Source: CAZSVE01 sp964610175 (lineage in GTDB: Bacteria; Pseudomonadota; Gammaproteobacteria; HK1). Taken from it: 8,156 nt of DNA. Position 1 is the first letter of the stretch. Each line of letters begins with the position of its first letter. Positions 5,367-8,156 of this stretch are shown here, piece by piece. The DNA lies in assembly GCA_964610175.1 (NCBI GenBank), contig CAZSVE010000111.1, forward strand, positions 1 to 8,156, in the 5' to 3' direction. A program made the position numbers and the translations under genes. The notes under the pieces were generated by a model. The model was not told the DNA's origin. It saw nothing but the letters and a program-made list of their open reading frames with translations, and made no database searches.

Positions 5367-6469
5367 CGAACCTCGAATTCTTTCTCGATACCGGCAAGGA
5401 GGGTATCCGCCTCGTACTGAAGGGCGCGGTGTCGGCCTTCGGCATCCCGGTCGATGCGAAACAGGCTGATAAAATCCTCTCCCTTTCCTGATTCCCGATA
5501 GACCTCCGTCATCGCTTCGATGCATTCATAGGAATGGGTTGCGATGAATAGCTGCACATTGGCATCGGAGGCCATCTTGAAGATGGCCTTCCACAGGGAC
5601 GTCAGGGCGGTGTAGTGGAGACCGTTCTCGATCTCGTCGATGAGCACTACCCCATCCTTCGTTTCCAAGATACCAACCAGTATGGCCAGTATCTTGATGA
5701 TGCCATCGCCCATGATATTGATGGGCACCAGTTTTCCGATATCGCCGATATCGGCATAGATTTTGTCTCCGGTTCCCAGTTTGACATCCCGTAGATTGGG
5801 CTCGATCTCCCGCAGGGCATCGATGATCCCCTCCGACTCTTTCCTGACCAGAACGGCTTCGAGTCTCTGGTAGAGACCGTTCATGATTGTCGCGGGATTG
5901 ACGATGAGGACGCGAAGGGTTTCTCTATAATCGGGCGCGGGCTTGGTGTTTACTTGTCCTCCTGTATTTATTCCCGGAAAGTTGGCGGGATTCCACGGCA
6001 CAATCTTTACTTCGGCATGAAATGATTTCTCATCGACGCCGAAATCGAATGCCAACCCTTCGAGAACATCTTCTGCTGTGCTCGTGCTGGATGGGGGGTT
6101 ACTTTTGGCAGGTTCATGACTGCCCGAAAGTGACATCGCGTTCCCGATGAATGTCGGGTAAATGGGCCTGATAGCAAGCGTTCTTTGCTGGGATTTCAGC
6201 TTGCCGATCATGGAGGGATGTTTGGAAAAATCGAATCCATGGAAAAGACAATTGAAATCCTTGTTGTCGGGTACAGCCAAACCTCTGAAATTGTGGATAC
6301 TAACTGCCAGCCCGGGGTAAGCCATCCCCACCAAAAGAAAGATCGCCTCCAGGACCGAGGTCTTGCCGCAATTATTTCTTCCGGTCAGGACATTGACCTG
6401 CTCGATATTGTCCATCTCCAAAGACGCAATGGCCCGGAAGTTTTTTATGCTGATTTGCTGAAAGGACAT
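5363..6469 (-). CDS. OLD/PARIS-like AAA (AAA_15/AAA_21) ATPase
   Basis: The product has 368 residues. The N-terminus (SIKNFRAIASLEM) and Walker A GRNNCGKTS (residues 30-38) are typical of SMC/RecF/OLD-like ABC ATPases. Residues 60-185 form a variable insert. IMGDGIIKIL (252-261) is at the place of the ABC signature, Walker B is GVVLIDEIENGLHY (273-286) and the switch histidine lies in FIATHSYE (308-315). All catalytic motifs look intact. It is followed, with a four-base overlap, by a DUF3226 Toprim-like gene, so the two products are probably made in a fixed ratio and form a complex. AAA plus Toprim is the arrangement of OLD (fused) and of PARIS AriA/AriB (separate). The C-terminus here ends without a Toprim domain, consistent with a split system. 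Anti-phage defence is inferred from architecture only. No clear Shine-Dalgarno precedes the ATG at 6467-6469. Confidence 0.85.
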   Translation of the reverse strand: MSFQQISIKNFRAIASLEMDNIEQVNVLTGRNNCGKTSVLEAIFLLVGMAYPGLAVSIHNFRGLAVPDNKDFNCLFHGFDFSKHPSMIGKLKSQQRTLAIRPIYPTFIGNAMSLSGSHEPAKSNPPSSTSTAEDVLEGLAFDFGVDEKSFHAEVKIVPWNPANFPGINTGGQVNTKPAPDYRETLRVLIVNPATIMNGLYQRLEAVLVRKESEGIIDALREIEPNLRDVKLGTGDKIYADIGDIGKLVPINIMGDGIIKILAILVGILETKDGVVLIDEIENGLHYTALTSLWKAIFKMASDANVQLFIATHSYECIEAMTEVYRESGKGEDFISLFRIDRDAEGRHRALQYEADTLLAGIEKEFEVR

Positions 6470-6513
6470 AACGTGGATTCAAGTCTCAAGTGCAATAGGT
6501 GGATGGATATTGA

Positions 6514-6543
6514 AAAATACCTGATTAGGGGTTTTCATGCCAA
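6514..6543 (-). promoter_or_regulatory. Possible sigma-70 promoter of the ATPase/Toprim pair
   Basis: Read on the minus strand, TTGGCA (complement of 6538-6543) and TATTTT (complement of 6514-6519) are separated by 18 bases. Transcription would begin near 6507, giving a leader of about 40 bases before the ATPase ATG. The -35 fits well and the -10 moderately. This is a pattern match only. Confidence 0.3.
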
Positions 6544-6545
6544 GG

Positions 6546-6740
6546 CATTTCTTGCTTGTTAGGCTGGTAACCCTTCTTGTCACGATTATGGCGTAGCTCT
6601 CGGCTAATACGGGATTTTCGTTTTCCCGACACATCCAGGAAGATATCCGCGAGGGGGCCTGCTCGATGGTTGCGACCGGCTTGCCTGACGGCTATCGATT
6701 CATTGCGGGATACCCTGAGGGAGCAAGATTCCAGCCGCAC
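6546..6740 (-). pseudogene. IS30-family transposase remnant (N-terminal helix-turn-helix)
   Basis: On the minus strand the frame reads ESIAVRQAGRNHRA, then ADIFLDVSGKRKSRISREL, then RHNRDKKGYQPNKQE. The core resembles the IS30-type pattern in which a Q/K-A-G turn is followed by STISRELRRN and G-Y-x-P-x-x-A, the DNA-binding N-terminus of these transposases. Full-length members have about 320-380 residues with a DDE domain; only about 50-60 residues are present. About three extra residues (GPL) sit between the two helices. No inverted terminal repeats or DDE part were found nearby. The stretch from 6470 to 6749 holds no other gene I can support. Confidence 0.45.
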
Positions 6741-6749
6741 TGAAATCGA

Positions 6750-8116
6750 TCACTGCAATGGGCGGGGTTCGAAACGCCAGGCATCCGGCTGGATGGGGAA
6801 ACCGGCCACCCGCAGTTGTTGCGCGCGCGTTATCACGGCGGCCCCTTCCATGAGGTTTCGTCCTATCTGGGCCACCTGGCGGTTTTCCATTGTTTCCAGG
6901 AAAGAGTCCTTTACCCAGGCATTGAAGGCCCCCATGGCAGGCCCCATCCAGATTTGATAGTCCAGGCCCCGCTCGGCGTTGCCATCCACGGCCCAATGGG
7001 GAGATTGCCCCAGGTACCACCGGAAGACCAGTGCCATACGCTGGCGCGGGGATTTCTCGGCGTATTCGATCCGTTTCGGGTCGTGTTTTTCCAGGTATTT
7101 CCGGGTTTGTCGCCATATCTCGTCGAGGGGCGCGCGAAATATCTTTTCTTCCAGATTGGTTTTGTCCCTGGCGGAGATCTCATCGAGGCTTTCATGGCGT
7201 TGGTATAGTTCTCCCAACAGCCTGGCGCGAGATGCGTACAGGACTCCCCGTTTCAGCACCTGGACCTTGGCACCGAGCTCGAACATGTCCCCCGCGGGCG
7301 TTGCGGCCACGTCGCTGATCCGAGCATCGGCGAGGAGGGCCCTGGCCGAATCCGAGAGACCCGATTCGACGGCACACTGATGGGCCGATCCTACCAGCAC
7401 GTAGGCGGCGCCCATGGCAAAAGCGGCGGCGACCGCGTGAGGTGTGCCGAGCCCTCCCGCCAGACCCAAACGCACGGGTGGACTAAAGCCAGGGCCCGTT
7501 GTCGAGCGGTTGCGTAATTCGGCGATGGCGGAAAACAGCGGTGCCATGGGCCTGAAGTCGGTATGGCCACCGGAATCGGATTCCACGGTGATGTCTTCGC
7601 AAACCGGCAGTTGGGCGGCGAGTTCCGCCTCTTCCCGGGTGAGGCGGCCCTGGGCACCAGGGGTCCGAGCAAATTGTCGGGTGACGGGGCGATGAAGCGT
7701 TCGGCCATTTCGGGACGGGAGATCTTGGCGAAAAGATAATGCTTGCGGGTGATGATGCCATCCGGGGCACGGGCCAATCCCTTGCTGGCGTAATGAACGA
7801 TCGTGGGGGTCAGCTTCATGAATGCCGAGATCGATACCCTGGTTATACCAAGCCCGAGAAACAGATTGGCCAGCCTTTCTTCCTGTTGGGGCTCCTGGGG
7901 GGAATGGATCAAATTGACGCCCCAGGGAAGCCGTTGCGGGTCGAGTTGTTTTTGGACCTCTCGGCACCGGCGTTCCACTTCCTCGGAACCAAGACCCGCC
8001 GTTCCCAGAAAACCCAACATCCCGGTCTGCCCCAGGGCAATCACCATGGCAGGGGTGGAAATACCCAGGGCCATCTCACCGCCCACATAGGGAAAACGCA
8101 GTCGGCTATTCATCAA
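6750..8116 (-). pseudogene. pfaD: PfaD-like enoyl reductase, split by a one-base frameshift
   Basis: PfaD proteins are FMN-dependent TIM-barrel enoyl reductases that act in trans in bacterial polyunsaturated fatty acid or polyketide synthases. The first frame covers FPYVGGEMALGISTPAMVIA, GVNLIHSPQEP, ISAFMKLTPTIVHYASKGL and ISRPEMAERFIAPSP. The next frame covers GRLTREEAELAAQLP, DITVESDSGGHTDFRP, GLAGGLGTPHAVAAAFAMGA, GDMFELGAKVQVLKRGVLY and FRWYLGQSPHW, then DYQIWMGPAMGAFNAWVK, to a TGA at 6750-6752. The two halves join cleanly if one base is added near 7652-7656, where one G seems missing from a GTGGCC on the coding strand. The start is uncertain: TTG (8114-8116) and ATG (8111-8113) lack a ribosome binding site, the frame stays open to the window edge, and Shewanella PfaD has about 90 more N-terminal residues. 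No other pfa gene is visible. Confidence 0.85.
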
Positions 8117-8156
8117 ATCGTGTGGGTAATGTGATTTTAATAACCAAGTAAACTCT

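Noticed and set aside
5367..5525. A 53-codon extension of the Toprim-like protein upstream of its ATG.
   Set aside because: It lies wholly within the ATPase gene in another frame and does not resemble DUF3226 proteins, whose similarity begins just after the chosen start.

Overview
The window looks like a piece of a gammaproteobacterial chromosome. The lineage is inferred, not proven: it rests on the PfaD-type enoyl reductase, the large prepilin-like protein of a style common in methylotrophic and sulfur-oxidising gammaproteobacteria, and the moderately high GC. Almost all intact coding capacity is on the minus strand. Several genes are broken and remnants of mobile elements sit between them, so this is an accessory, decaying region.

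Layout from left to right. 1-175: AT-rich DNA with two perfect 14-bp inverted repeats, one nested inside the other. About 170-604 (+): the 3' part of a group II intron reverse transcriptase/maturase gene, with its 5' part gone. 575-1126 (-): the N-terminal part of an exported SurA/parvulin-type N-domain protein whose reading frame runs into GC-rich, repeat-like DNA at about 743. 1188-1217: an intrinsic terminator for minus-strand transcription. 1346-1450 (-): a 34-residue exported cysteine-rich micropeptide with a near-ideal ribosome binding site. 1699-4593 (-): a 964-residue prepilin-like protein with four degenerate copies of a roughly 60-75-residue repeat. 4653-5366 and 5363-6469 (-): a translationally coupled pair, an OLD/PARIS-like AAA ATPase followed by a DUF3226-type Toprim-like protein. 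6546-6740 (-): a remnant of an IS30-family transposase helix-turn-helix. 6750-8116 (-): a pfaD-like enoyl reductase split by a one-base frameshift.

The ATPase/Toprim pair is the clearest functional unit and resembles the architecture of two-gene anti-phage systems (AriA/AriB of PARIS, split OLD proteins). It is bounded by an IS remnant on one side and a surface-appendage-type gene on the other. Its Toprim-like gene carries an exact in-frame 48-bp tandem duplication, so the allele here may be altered or switched off. The prepilin-like protein and the cysteine-rich peptide both point to the envelope and could share a transcript, but the sequence does not prove this. No tRNA, rRNA or CRISPR array was seen.
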